Positions 1 to 11,600 of a stretch of 64,000 bases of DNA are shown here, one piece after another. The notes beneath the pieces are model-generated. The model saw only the letters and a list, made by a program, of their open reading frames with translations, did not search any database and was not told where the DNA came from. The stretch comes from Stemphylium vesicarium (taxonomy: Eukaryota; Ascomycota; Dothideomycetes; Pleosporales; Pleosporaceae): positions 285,461 through 349,460 of the forward strand of contig QXCR01000016.1 of NCBI GenBank assembly GCA_004380135.1, written 5' to 3'. Within the stretch, counting starts at the first letter, position 1; each line of letters opens with the position of its first letter. The position numbers were made by a program, and so were the translations under genes.

Positions 1-1034
1 GAGTGTCGGTCGTGGTTGCTAAAAATTGTATTCGTGGTTTAGGGATAATGTTCGGAGACGAGTGTGCATTCCAGCGGAGCTGGTGACGTCATGACTGCGT
101 GCGTCTGAACCATCTTGTTTGCTTTTGTCGAGGTAATACTTTCAAAATCTAAACATCGTGGAGGATGTTGAGAATGCATTTACAGCTTCATCGCTTAAAG
201 AGTTAGTGAACAGTTTCGCTGCACGTTCTAGGTTCCTGGTTTGGAGACAGTGGTGAAGGCACGTGCATACGCTTCACCAATTTACAGCTGCCACTTTGCA
301 CACTACCACCTAGATATGTTATAGTCACCTTGACTGTTTCAGTTAGAAGCTATAAATGTACGAGAGTGCACATCATCCGGTCAATGAACACTGAACGTGG
401 AGCGCTTTCTAGACCTGCACCAGCAATGTCTAAATGTGTAATCGCCAAGCAACAGTTGCGTTACTTTGCGTATGATAAAAGGTTGTCTGCTTCTTCGATC
501 TTCAAATTGCATGAGAATGAGGGTGTCCTTGTATAAGTCGCAGATCGAAACTCCACCGTCTTGTATTCGCTTGTCGGGGGGTGTCCTGCAACCTGCAACA
601 ACGATCTGAACTCACGGCCATTGCACTATTAGCGCTCAATGATGAGACAAGATCTGACCAGTAGTATGCGTACCGTGGGTAACCGAATGGGCTGAGGGGC
701 CGGGCCGGGCGGCTGCAACAGAATGAAATGTTGCATCCACCATTGCATTGGATGTAGTGTGGTAAGACCCCCTTCAGCTGTGACTAGAACGCCACGGCCG
801 ACGGCACCTCCCCCACGCACTGCAGGTGACATGAATCTTCCCTCTACTACCCTGAACTCAACATGCATGTCCTTAACAATCAGCAACCCTATTCCAAGCA
901 GGCCTGTAAACACGGAACATTCTGCCAAGCTCTCAATGTATATATATTAGACCTGTCAACGCTCTTCTAGTATTCAAACCAACACATACCTTCAAACACT
1001 TTCTTCGAATCTCATCAATCTACGATATTCCATC
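1..1034. other. no gene recognised
   Basis: Short open frames occur on both strands, but none starts at ATG with a convincing protein, and no splice structure joins them. The last 100 bases probably serve as promoter and leader of the aegerolysin gene: a tatatata stretch lies near 938-948, followed by a pyrimidine-rich leader up to the ATG at 1035. Confidence 0.5.
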
Positions 1035-1593
1035 ATGGCTTACGCACAATGGGTTGTCGTCCATATCATCAACAGCTTCCGGAACGGAACGATCAAGTTG
1101 AAAGATGCTGAAGCCATGTGTAAGTACTTCCAATCCTTGCCTCCGAGTCACTACCTTGCCGTTATTTGCGACTCCCAATGAACTCGATCACTAACAGGCA
1201 TGTAAAGGGGGCAAGTTCTACAAGACTGGCAACAAGGACGCCGAAATTAGCGCTGGCGAGGTCAACAACATCACCATTGCCGCGGGGTCAGACGCCAAAG
1301 TCTCTTCGTGCGGACGCTCCGACTCTGCTTCCGGCACCGAGGGCAGAGTGTAAGTTGCGCCCATATTCTCAAGCAGCTGCTTGTCGATCTATGCTAATTG
1401 TCTGAACTTTAGGAGCGTCTACGACGGCGAGACCAAGGTTTGCACCATTTACTGGTCTTGCCCCTGGGGCTCCAAGGCGAACAACTTCCAGATCCAGCAG
1501 GTCAACAAGGATTACGGCGTCACTCTTGGCGATTGGGAGCGAGACTCTGGTGCGCTTGGCACGGTTGACGTTGATGTCTCCAGGAAGGGCTAA
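1035..1593 (+). CDS. aegerolysin family protein
   Basis: Three exons, 1035-1119, 1208-1349 and 1413-1593, with canonical GTAAGT donors and AAG/TAG acceptors; reading phase is kept across both introns and gives 135 residues, the usual aegerolysin size. The N-terminus starts AYAQWVVVHI after Met, the middle carries the CGRSDSA segment and exon 3 holds the hallmark YWSCPWGSK region followed by a DSGALGT C-terminus. No signal peptide is seen, as is normal for the family. Aegerolysins are small beta-sandwich proteins that bind particular membrane sphingolipids; some become pore-forming only with a MACPF partner protein. No MACPF gene lies in this window, so lytic activity cannot be inferred. The neighbour on the right is a convergent hydrolase. 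Family call is firm; biological role is unknown. Confidence 0.93.
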
Positions 1594-1914
1594 AGCCATG
1601 AAGGTGAAAGCTGAATTCGAATGACGGCTCTAAGCAGGTACATTTATTAGTATGGATGCATGATAGAATTCCATCCACGTCGCTCTTTACAATGTCTGAA
1701 GTCCCATGTTCAATTACCGACCTGCATTCGCGCCCACTAATGTCGCTGTCGAGGGGGTTTCGTTGCCAGTGGGATGATTTTGAAGCTTTAATTCAGCTCG
1801 TACCTCCCCGCGTCTATCCCTCGCCACATCCAGCTGCATTCAATCTGCTATCACCACCTGCCCCTAGTGATTGTCTGCGCGAACATGAGCCAGCACGACA
1901 TCTACACCCAGTTC

Positions 1915-2787
1915 TCACTCCTCTGCACAATCGTCAAGAAACTCCAACAAAACCTTCTCGAACCCAGCCGGATCTTCCCAGAAAGGGGCATGCTGTAGCC
2001 CCTCTAATCTAACACACTTCCCCTTCCATAGTCTCCGCCAGTTTATACCGTCCAAATAATCAAGGTTGACAAACTGCTCTTCCGCTCCATTAACAACAGC
2101 GATAAGCACATCTGTCTCCTCAACCAGCTTCCTCTGATCCACGCCCACAGGCTCCTCGTCCTCAGTCCCAAGAAAGCTATTCGCCATAACCATCCTCGCG
2201 CGCCCATCCGTTCGCCTCGCATCATCCAGCATCCAGGGCTCGAACAAGTTCTCTTTGCCTGCCGCTGCACCATGTCTCGCGACCTCCTCCGTCTCAGCAT
2301 CCATCCAGTTCTTTTTCCCCGCCAGGCCCAGTCCGCCGTGGTCCGCAAGCTTGAACGCTTGGCTGACCTGCTCTTTTCCTAGAGCCGGTGGCGTCCCGAC
2401 GATCATGAGGCCTTTGAGTTCTATCTTCGGGAGCGGCGCTAGTAAGGGTACCATCTCGATTCCAATATGGCCCCCCAAACTCCATCCCATGACCACGACG
2501 CTGGAGATGTTGAGATGGCGCAGGATGTACACGGCGAGGTCGGCGTAGCCTCGTTGCCAATAGCTTTTCTCTTGATCGGGGGCGTTGGATGAGCAGCCAT
2601 GGCCAGGGAGGTCGAAAGTTACGATGCGATATGTGGCGCTAAGGGTGGGAGAATCCAAGATGTGACGGAACAGTTTTGAAGAAGAGGAATTGCCGTGTAG
2701 GAGGAGTAGGGCTGGTTTATCATTTTTGAGAGCGGTGTCGGTTATGCTGATTAGACCGTGAGCGGTCTCGAGAGTGAAGGACGGCAT
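1915..2787 (-). CDS. alpha/beta hydrolase fold protein
   Basis: Single exon, 290 residues from the ATG at 2787; the frame is open 22 codons further upstream but without another ATG. The fold is shown by the oxyanion-type HGN at residues 31-33, the PGHG turn near 61-64, the nucleophile elbow GWSLGG at 101-106 (Ser103) and a C-terminal GLQHAPFWEDP segment with the likely catalytic His266. The acid residue is less clear, perhaps in the VNGAEEQFV segment. Spacing and length fit the general AB_hydrolase_1 group; no signal peptide or membrane segment is visible. It converges on the aegerolysin gene, ending about 320 bp beyond it. The substrate cannot be named. Confidence 0.85.
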   Translation of the reverse strand: MPSFTLETAHGLISITDTALKNDKPALLLLHGNSSSSKLFRHILDSPTLSATYRIVTFDLPGHGCSSNAPDQEKSYWQRGYADLAVYILRHLNISSVVVMGWSLGGHIGIEMVPLLAPLPKIELKGLMIVGTPPALGKEQVSQAFKLADHGGLGLAGKKNWMDAETEEVARHGAAAGKENLFEPWMLDDARRTDGRARMVMANSFLGTEDEEPVGVDQRKLVEETDVLIAVVNGAEEQFVNLDYLDGINWRRLWKGKCVRLEGLQHAPFWEDPAGFEKVLLEFLDDCAEE

Positions 2788-3402
2788 GGCTATGATAAGT
2801 CGTCGAAGCGCAGGTATGGAGATGAATGAGAATTGTCGGTTTTTTGACGACACTGATATTTTCTCACTGATATATCATGACAACAGCCATCAAAACCAGA
2901 GCAACGAGTGACGTATGTGGTACACAACGCGATATCTTTCCGTTACCAGGTTGGGTAGGGACGCGTAGCGGCCAGGTTCATGCTCACTGAACAGCGCAAT
3001 GGCATGCTCAAGGGTTAATCTGCAAGGGGTGTAATGCAAAGCTTACGTCGGCCGGGAGCGCCGTAGCAAATAGGACTCCGCCGCGGAGCATGATCTGCAA
3101 GGAAGGAACACGAACATTCAAAAGATGAGGCAGCGCAACAACGTATCCTTGACGTGCAATGCGGCGCAATTGTTGAGCAAGGCAGGGAGTGATCTACATC
3201 AGAGCATCCCGCTTCTGTCAGATTACGCACCAAGATGCAGGGCCTCTAGCGGGGTACCTATCCATTTACGGTACCGAATCGCGGAGAACACGAAACGTGG
3301 CACAAGGCACAAACATCATCATGACAAACATAAGTGCATGTGAAACTTGGCTGTCGTGCTCTTTGGTACCGCAAAATGAACCCTGCAAGCCTTTGGCCTA
3401 AT
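2788..3402. other. intergenic, nothing recognised
   Basis: This stretch lies between the start of the hydrolase and the stop of the glycosidase. Small open frames on both strands lack any recognisable protein. It should contain the hydrolase promoter and the glycosidase 3' end. Confidence 0.4.
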
Positions 3403-5760
3403 CTACAACGCCTTCATTAGGCCTTCGTGCTTCACAGTCCAAGTCCCATCTTTAGGAAACCCTGGCGCATTGCCCTGTGAGCCCTCCCAACCCGCCACGC
3501 AGTATGCAATCGCATACAAGAAGCCTGCATTCCCCGGCATGAACGGCGGCGGTGTGCCGCCATCGCCGCCTCTGATAGCGAATCCCGCATCGTCAAACTT
3601 CCAGTAATTGTACGCTGTCAGATGGTAAATCGCACGTTCAGGGTTCCCAATCCTAGCACTGTTGATGGCAAGGACAGGCCGTCCCCAACCTCGAATATCT
3701 TCGTCTCCCCATATCTCCCACACCTTGTCCGCCGTGCGAAGAGCGACTTTGGGATCAACCGCAGGCGTATCGGGCAGTATGCCTTGCATCATGATGAGGC
3801 TGCGAGGGTCGCCGGTAAGCTCCGGGTCTTCCCACCAGGAGCTTTTGAGTCCGTCGTAGGCCGCGTAGAGGCCTTCGATTTGAGGCGGTAGGGCTAGGTT
3901 CTCAGCAACGTGGGTCCACTGCTCAGGCACGGGTTGATGCAATTTCCGCTTCCATTCTGCAGCGGCATCGAGACCATAGCGCCAGTATGAGATTTCATAC
4001 GCTAGATTACGAGTCGAATTTGGTGGCGTGTTCTCAGTCACACCGTACGATGGAGGACCCAGATCGTATTTTCCGGTCGTGGCATTGAGACCAGGGTAGG
4101 AGGCCATGTAGTCGGCAGTGGCAGTCAGGACCCTGTCCCATCGCTGCAGTGTCTCCCAGGTAGGATTCGCTTTGTAAGCCAGATTCGCAAGGTAGAGTGG
4201 ATGTGGCTGTTGCCATAGGAGCAACCCATTTATGCCACCAGGCGAGCTAACACCCGTTATTGGATCCGTCATCTTTGGCCACCTGGCGCCTTCCCATCCC
4301 ATGTTCTCTGCTCGGGTAAGTGAGGAAGGCAAGAGGGTCTCGTATATATCCGGGAAGATGTTGTCGAAGTATCCCTGCTTACCCCACGCCGCCCAATGTG
4401 CTTCATGCCAAATCAGCATTTCCATGTGGAACTTGCCATACCAGCCGTTGTTCATCAAACCGCTTTCTTGTGGCGGCTGACTTTTGGCTGCACTGTTCAC
4501 GCGGACGTGATATTGGGAGTTGATGATGCGGCGCTGTAGCTCTGTCGCGTTGGGATTGGAGGACGCAGTCAGGTCAACGAATCCACCCTCGTTCCAATAA
4601 TCGTGCCATCCTCGCACATTCTCATCCTGAACGGTGGCAGGGGCGCTGGGAATATGCTGTTCAGATGAAAAGTGGGCTGTGAATGCCATGGAAGAACATG
4701 AGGCGACAGTGCTCAGGGTGTAGCGGTGTGCTGTGATCGCTGTCGAGTTTGTTGGCTCGTTCCGGATCAGCTTGAGCGGGGTTTCTTTCGACCATCGCAA
4801 ATTAGTGAAATATTGTAACTCTTGCATATCGTGCCTGATGTGCGCCGAAGTTCCGTTGAGCCCATCCCCGATGAGCGTAGTACTGTGGTTCGTTGGGAAG
4901 GCGTACAAACCAACAAAGACCTGCAAAGGATATCAGCATCTGGTTCACATACAGATCACAAACTGGAGACCAACCTCATATTTGTACTCAGTAGTGTGGA
5001 TAGGAGGATAAGGAAAATCCAGCTCCACCTGGAGATCTCCACTCTTGATCAAGTCCGACTCGATGGTGAACGCTACAGCATCAGATTCGAAGTCGCCCTG
5101 AGTAACAACTGTTACTTCTTCACCGTTGACTTTGAAGGTCGACATAATTGTGCCATCCCATAGGTCTAGTATTTGCTTTGATTCCGTGATGAAGATCTCG
5201 TTGAGTGTGCTGCCTCGATATCTGAGACCGATACGACCCAGGTTAACCCGATTGGGGTTGCCAATCAACCATTGGGTGACCTGCTTCAGTTTTGGATCCG
5301 GGATGTCGTAGTACACTTCTCGTCCGTATGTTTCGCGCATGACACCCTTGTAGTCAGAGGGCAATTCACTGGGTATGTTAGTGAGGATAGTCAGAATGAC
5401 GCGCACGATTCCCATACCCATTCTCCGGAAGCGAGTCATTGTGCCAGGCCCAACTCGAAAGAGTGTTGAAGGGCAGGTAGGTCCAACTAATGTTAGTGAA
5501 GAACATTGTGTCGGAGTCTAGGCGGCTTACCTGCATTCCTGTCGTGTCTACGTTGAAGGCGAAGTCGCCATTTCCTACTTGGAGCGGTGTGGTCTCGTTG
5601 TCAATCAGACCACTCCGGATAATGTCGAATTGCGAGACTACCGAGCGTCTTCGTAAAGTCAGGTTATTTTATTAAAAACCATCTGATTTACATACCTGTC
5701 GAGCTTCCCGTATGCTAATGTTGGCAGAAGAACTGCACAAGATGCCTGCGCAAACCTCAT
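3403..5760 (-). CDS. secreted six-hairpin glycosidase-like protein
   Basis: Best model is four exons on the minus strand: 5760-5696, 5648-5418, 5368-4975 and 4920-3403, giving 735 residues. The ATG at 5760 starts a hydrophobic signal peptide (MRFAQASCAVLLPTLAYG). Later segments show conserved blocks of the fungal six-hairpin (GH65-like) glycosidases: QVGNGDFAFNVD, PFNTLSSWAWHND, EVFVGLYAF, MLIWHEAHWAAWGKQ and a C-terminal MPGNAGFLYA. Many N-x-S/T sites fit secretion. The donor after codon EYKYE is GTTGGT, a weaker donor than usual, but it is the only one that keeps phase into VFVGLY. Positions 5487-5530 look like a GTAAGC...TAG intron, but removing them breaks the frame, whereas keeping them leaves it open; I therefore read through. 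Likely an extracellular sugar-cleaving enzyme of unknown substrate. Confidence 0.82.
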
Positions 5761-7022
5761 CGTCGCTAAATCTTGTTGTCACTTTTCCTCCTGTAAATAT
5801 GCCTGGGAAATTAGTAGCAACTGCCCATTTGTTATTTGTACCCCATGATCAACACTTTACGCAGAACTCAGGGTCGTCCTGCAAGCGGTCATATTCCCGT
5901 GGGGCAACGGATCCGGGGTAAATGAACCCCGAGCAGCAATCCCTCATGGCCATCACAGTTAATCTTCGGTTAGTCCCAACCCAACCCTAGCAACCCCGCC
6001 TTTTGCGAAGCTAAGTGAATTTCTCCGTGTGTGAAAACCCGGGGTCCTTCATCCCTAGAGAGCGGAAAAGGGTAGTTTCATTCGCTGCATAGCCAGCCCT
6101 CGTGCGAAAAAGCGCTAGAGCTCCGCAGACTTGACGCAAACGCTCTGTCGTCATGCGCGCTCATGAAGAAAAGGATTCCAGCTAGCAGAGGTTGTATGAA
6201 ATGATGGTGGACACAGGATCATTGTTGTTGTCGTTCAAGGAGGCGGCCATGCAAACGATGACGTCACCTGCTGGGCGAGGGTAGGGAAGGTGCAGAACAC
6301 TTTCTCCACCCGGTGCCTTGTCGTCAGAAATTACCCGCTGCTGTAGAATGTTATGAATCACAATAGAGCCACTCAAAGACTGCGGGAATGTCGTATTTGG
6401 AGCAACTTTGTAGCCTAAGAAGAGATCGCGATAGCGCATCTTCTGACGTAATTAGGGAAGCACCAAACCACACTACGATCTCACATAATTCGTACCAGAT
6501 TTCAAGCCCTATTGTAACCAAATGAGAACATTTTTTAACTGTGGAGTACGCGTCTATTCAGAAGCCATCATCTCGGCCACAGCTGTCGACCGAAATCTTC
6601 GTCCATTGCTCGCACGATCATCATCCAGTATCGACCTATCATAATTTTCGCTGGCCGAGGTCTAGATACAGGAAAAGACACCATGTTTTGCATCACGCTC
6701 GCATCGTTTAATTCAAGGTCTGTTGCGGTACCTGGCATGAAATTAGTAATGGGGGTTAGTAGTACGCAAGTTCCACCTTTGAGATGTATGAGCAGTATAT
6801 CAGTAAAAAAGCTTTCTAACTGTATGAAAGAAGTAGAAAATTACGTTAGAGATGCATCAAAGGAGTTGAAATGCCTTAACGGAAGCAGCGAGTAAGAAAA
6901 GTAATCTGCAATCCTATTCGTCACGCCACTGACATCCATGCCGGGGATTTGTTGAAACTCGATAGAGCTGTCGACGAATTCAAATTTGAAGGTTTTGAAG
7001 ACGCCAAGATGGCAGGCTTGTG
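5761..7022. other. intergenic, about 1.26 kb
   Basis: This stretch should hold the promoter of the glycosidase and the 3' end of the CorA-like gene. An 85-codon open frame on the minus strand (6182-6439) has no recognisable features and is not called. Nothing else stands out. Confidence 0.4.
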
Positions 7023-8760
7023 TCAAGCTTCGTACTGATATCCATATCTAAGATCCCCCCATTTCCATCTAAGCGCTTCGAGCAGGCCGCGAGCGGCCAC
7101 AAAGTCCATGAAAATCCACTCATCGGGGACTTTCAGACACAATTTGTCCTTGCTTCTTTGCACGGCAGATTGGAAGGCCGCGGTTCCAACCCAAAATCCA
7201 ACTCCGCCAGCGCACATTAACAGTGCAGTGACGACGAATGCTGCGATGGATGGCCCCGTGTCGTTCAGCTCCCTAACGTTCTTCACGACTTGTTAGCCAA
7301 CCTGAATATGAGAAATCGGATTCTACTTACCATTCCGTAAATCGAGGATGCTAAGGACACAGGGATGAACACGAACGCCAAAGCGGTCACTACCTCATAT
7401 GTTAGATCATATGACATGTACATGGGCGGGTGTAGAGAAGCTTACACAGCATTACCCTTTTGCTCTCCTTTATGCTTTGTTCCGCCATTTCAGTGCTTTT
7501 TCGGGAACTGTTCATGGCTATTTGGTCTTGTACTCTCGACTCTGCAAGCTCTAGCTCGCGGAAGTTGAGCTCGAAACGATCCTTCAAATCTTGGAAAGCT
7601 TCCTCCATACCGTCTTCATTGAAATCAAAGTATCTCTTGGCGAATCGGGACATCCATTGTAGAGTAATTCGTTGCTCATCAACCTCGGCTCGCAAACGTG
7701 GCCATAGGAATCGCAATTCCACGGTCAGGTTCCACCAACCCGGGCTCAAATAGCAACCATAGTATTTCAAGAAAAAATACTCTTGGACTCTTGTGAACAG
7801 TGGTATGTTACGAGATGGGGTGGACAGATGCAGCTCGACAAGAGCGGCAAGACCTAAGAACAGGGTGTTCTCTCTCCCATAAGTTGCAGGAGCATCGTTG
7901 TTGCGTAATAGATACTTCCGAATGAGCCAGATGTCTCGGTCCTCAGCGACTGCGGGGAAATTCGATGTTTCGATTGGCTTCTGAGAGAATTGGCTTGGAG
8001 TTCTTGGTGGGAACATGTAAAGTCCATTTGTCTTGTGTGGCACAGGACGCGTACGGAGACTTTCGCCCCCTCTTTCAAATCGTTCGTAGGGAATTTGTTT
8101 CCGGTGCTTCGCAAGGAACAGAATAGCTGGGCGCGAAATTAGTCGAGGCCTCAACCGAATATGATCGAACTCACAAGTTTTTGGTCTTACACCAGGGATG
8201 GCATGCAGGATGCATATCGAGTTATCTCCAATTCGAAGAACAGGGCAATCTTTACTCCAGGGAACCGGAAAATACCGTCGTTGGACGTGGTAGAAATCTT
8301 CTCCCCTGGCGTGACCCTGCATATAATCCCATACATCAGGTGACATATCTAGGCCAATGCCGAGAAAGTCGATTGCCTTGTCGCTCGGAATTTCATGTTT
8401 CGATAAGCCCAAGATGACGACCTGATGTGAGATGTCTCGATCTCGTCTCTGTAGTATTTGTCGCATCTCTTCGGAAGAGGTGATGTGCTTGTAATCCTCC
8501 TTGCTGACTGGATCTCTCGGAAGGCTTCTCTTGGCCTCGAACTCAGGAAAGCTTCCATACCGGTACAGTTCGGCGGAATATTCTTCGCGAGTATATTGTA
8601 CTAGCCAGATGTCTTCCTCATCATAATCGTGATCAATGTATCGCTCCTCCCCTTGTTCCAGCATCTCCATGTAGGAATGATAAGCATAACGTTCACTCGG
8701 ATGGTGGCCTGGCCGACTCCTTTCGTAGATAATATTCTTTCTACCGATGTATCCAGCCAT
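7023..8760 (-). CDS. CorA-type magnesium transporter-like membrane protein
   Basis: Three exons, 8760-7446, 7389-7331 and 7280-7023, joined in phase by a GTAAGC and a GTAAGT donor, giving 543 residues. The start is the first ATG in the frame (MAGYIGRKN). The long N-terminal part is soluble and charged. Exon 2 encodes a membrane segment (about 439-458, LAFVFIPVSLASSIYGM) and the splice falls inside the signature Gly-Met-Asn: GM closes exon 2 and N opens exon 3 (residues 457-459). A second membrane segment follows at about 470-490. Two C-terminal helices with GMN at the end of the first are diagnostic of CorA family divalent-cation channels. Fungi carry many such diverged CorA-like proteins, often without proven transport, so cation transport is inferred from family only. 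Confidence 0.82.
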
Positions 8761-10650
8761 CGAAAAACTTCGTTGAACCTGGGAATTGAAGGCACCAGTG
8801 ATGATTTTAGTGAGATAAGAAGAAATAACCTGGTATGCAAGCCGGCGTGAGAGTGTTCGATGTGAGGTGAGTCGATAGATCACAGGTTCGCCGCGCCAGG
8901 TCCCCAGCCCTAAATTCGAATTTACGAGCAGCAAATCGACCAGTGCACGAATTCATTTACTCGGCGTTGACGTTTCTACCCGCGCGGCTACTGATCTCAA
9001 TTACTGGCTAAGAATGTGACATCATGCAGGTGGCATGCAGTGTAAATCTGTTGTGTCAAGGAAGATGCCTTCGTGGGAAAATCGCAATTTAAACTGCGCC
9101 TGCTATTTGAGTGTCTCCTGGAACTGCATGTGCTTCCAATTTTTTAGAGGAGAACAGAATGAGTTGTTCGAAGTTCGAGACTTCTAGCCGTAGATATGTA
9201 GGCTCAAGTTCATAGTCGGCGCGGGGGATGGGTCGCGCTAGCCAGTGACGTCATCGCCAGCTCTTCCGGCAACAAATCGACGACGACAGCTGTGCGGGGT
9301 TTTTTGCTCTGAAACGAAATATCGAAATCTAGCATGTGTGGCATTTGAAGCAGGAACGAGGGGAAGCTATTGCGACAATTCGCGAAAACTCTATAGCTAG
9401 GTCACCTGAACAGCATTTCTCTCGTGCCCGGGCGTGCTATTAGGAGTTCCTCGTTGGGATGGCGACGTGATGATCCAGCCGGGAAAAATTGGAAGATAGG
9501 GCCCAAGTTCCGAGCTTCTGCATTTGTTTCGAAGTATCGATTTCAGCCAAGATGCTCTGTTAGATCACGTGACGAAATCTCCGATACCACATTCGGAGAT
9601 GGAGAACTTTGGTGAACAGGTGCATACAAGTCTCACATAAGAGAAATTGCTTACATGTGTCTCAGCTGCTGTAGTATTGATGAAAGGTAGAGATCGTGAT
9701 GCGAACATAATGTTGTTGTATTATGGGAGCTACGAACGTAGGGGATAATCGAGCCGAACAAGGACGCTATTCCCAAAGTGGATGCGCTAACAAGCGCTCC
9801 CTCGAACAAGTATAGTCAGTCTATGACTGTGGTATCAAGCACCAACAATCTTTACGGGCACGAACCCGCACACTACTTCGGACTGCAACCCATGTCTCGC
9901 ATCCAGCAGAGACAGCTAGGCATCTTGACCCCTCTCTGTTCGAATTTATGAGCTCATTGTAGAGAGACGAGGCTTCAACATGATTACCAGGCCGCCAGTG
10001 GGTTGAATAAAGCCCTCACTTTTCACTCGCAAATGCTGTGCGGCTACAGTGAAAGCGATAACAATCTACGTCATAGAACATACTGGTAGTGATATAGAAA
10101 TTTCACCCGACTCAACAAACTGCGCACGGATAACGCGAGCAGAATGATCGAATGCTCGCCTTAGGCCGCGCTCCGAATTAAAGTACCACTCGCCCATCGA
10201 CTCAAGCACCCGCAGACTCGCGCAACGTGGATCGGCCCAGAAGTCGATCGCGCACTAAAATGGCTTATCTTGTACTGCGCGCCGGTGGTATGTTTCCACG
10301 GGTTGCTCTAGTCTCGCCCGCAACTGTACAGACCATCTTCGATCATGCCAGTGGTGCTTTCGGTTGTCGGGGAGGTTCAACGACCTTCCTACCCGCAAAG
10401 ACATACCTACGTCGCATCTTGAGCGGATTGACCGCTGCGCTATGCCCATTGCACCTATCAAGGCTTTGGCGGCTTGGGCCAGTGTGGGCGATTTCCTCGA
10501 GCGGCAATGCAGACGCGGAACTAGTTGATATCAACCTCGGCCGCGAGAAGATTCAGGGTAAATTTCGATAGTAGCAGTCCCTTCATATTGCCTTACTAAT
10601 GAACTAAGAACTGGAGAGTGCTCTGGAAGCTACCTGTTTTCTACGATCAA
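8761..10650. other. long intergenic region with weak coding traces
   Basis: No complete gene is seen. From about 10230 to 10660 there are short plus-strand coding-like pieces, for example GDFLERQCRR and a GREKIQ/ELESALE junction across a possible intron 10559-10609; they may be the decayed 5' end of the gene that follows. The rest has no recognisable content. Confidence 0.35.
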
Positions 10651-10659
10651 TTCCACTTC

Positions 10660-11600
10660 CTCCTTATTGGCAGGCCGAATCGACAACACTGCCTACGAGT
10701 CTACCCTAAAAAGCTTCCTACACTCTAATCAATAACCCAATGGCGTTATCGCAAAGGGTGTAAAAGAAGTGATACAAGCAGCCTCGCATTTCGATGATTC
10801 ATTCTGGAACAGCCTACCTAGACCCGCCGTTCTCCCTCCACTCCCTCCGCACCGAGACACTATCCGAAACAAGTTTGGTCTCTCCTTCCAAAACCTTCTC
10901 CAACATGAGGCTGGAAAAAACGATTACGTTCTCCTCATGAGCAGGCTATGCGAGGACCCAGACTTTCTCCCCGTGCCCGGATGGCACCAAGAATTCCACG
11001 CCCAGCGCCCATGGCTGGACATAGCCATTTCACTTCCCGAGGACCGCAGCAGCGACATTTTCACCCACAAAACCCTCCTTAAGAGGAATTTCTTCAGGTA
11101 CGACAAGCACAAAGCCGCACAGAACACAGCAAAACTCCACCGACTCCGTTGGAGCGTGACAGCCGAAGTCCAGAAGCTGATCACCGAAGAAGCCAACACA
11201 GCCACCCAATCCGAGCCCCACCGCCTCCCCCGCAACAAAATCGAAGACCTAATCCCCTCAGCCGCTCACACAGATGCAGACGATTTTGCGCAACAAGAAG
11301 CACGTTGCCGATCTCGACTAGACATGTATCTGCGACATTATCAGCCTATACAGAGACGAAGGCGAGGAACGCTTCAACGGGCCCGCAGCCGTTGAGGCCA
11401 GATTCTTCGAGCGCAAGCGACAGGGCGTTATAAACTGAGCTTCTGCAATCCCGCTCCCTACTTCTCACCACACAGAGCTCTACAGCTTCGACGGAACATT
11501 CTGTGACCCCATCGAGCCATTCGGAGAAGCTGAACATATGACAGAAGTCGACGCTCCGCTGCAGCCAGCAAGCGACATCTCCTGGCCCCTTTTATCCTGC
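10660..11600 (+). pseudogene. decayed unknown gene
   Basis: A clear coding-like reading (ASHFDDSFWNSLPRPAVLPP, then WHQEFHAQRPWLDIAISLPE) runs from about 10736 to 11260, but the likely upstream continuation (GRIDNTAYESTLKSFLHS) is separated from it by an in-frame TAA at 10733-10735. Near 11270 the natural reading jumps one frame (QTILRNKKHVADLD), meets TAG near 11317, then continues as ISLYRDEGEERFNGP and ends at a TGA near 11436; a last piece, ELYSFDGTFCDPIEPFG, follows in another frame. A multi-intron gene could explain part of this, but no good donors are present, so I read it as a broken gene. No family is recognised. The longest intact frame is 208 codons and has no ATG at its start. Confidence 0.42.

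Noticed and set aside
629..928. 99-codon minus-strand frame in the first kilobase
   Set aside because: No ATG-supported domain and no resemblance to known proteins.
1656..2012. 118-codon plus-strand frame downstream of the aegerolysin gene
   Set aside because: It does not begin with a convincing protein, overlaps the hydrolase on the other strand, and has no recognisable motif.
6182..6439. 85-codon minus-strand frame in the glycosidase/CorA gap
   Set aside because: Short, isolated, no motif, no splice partners.
8761..8934. N-terminal extension of the CorA-like protein
   Set aside because: The extension begins with TTG rather than ATG; the first ATG in frame is 8760.
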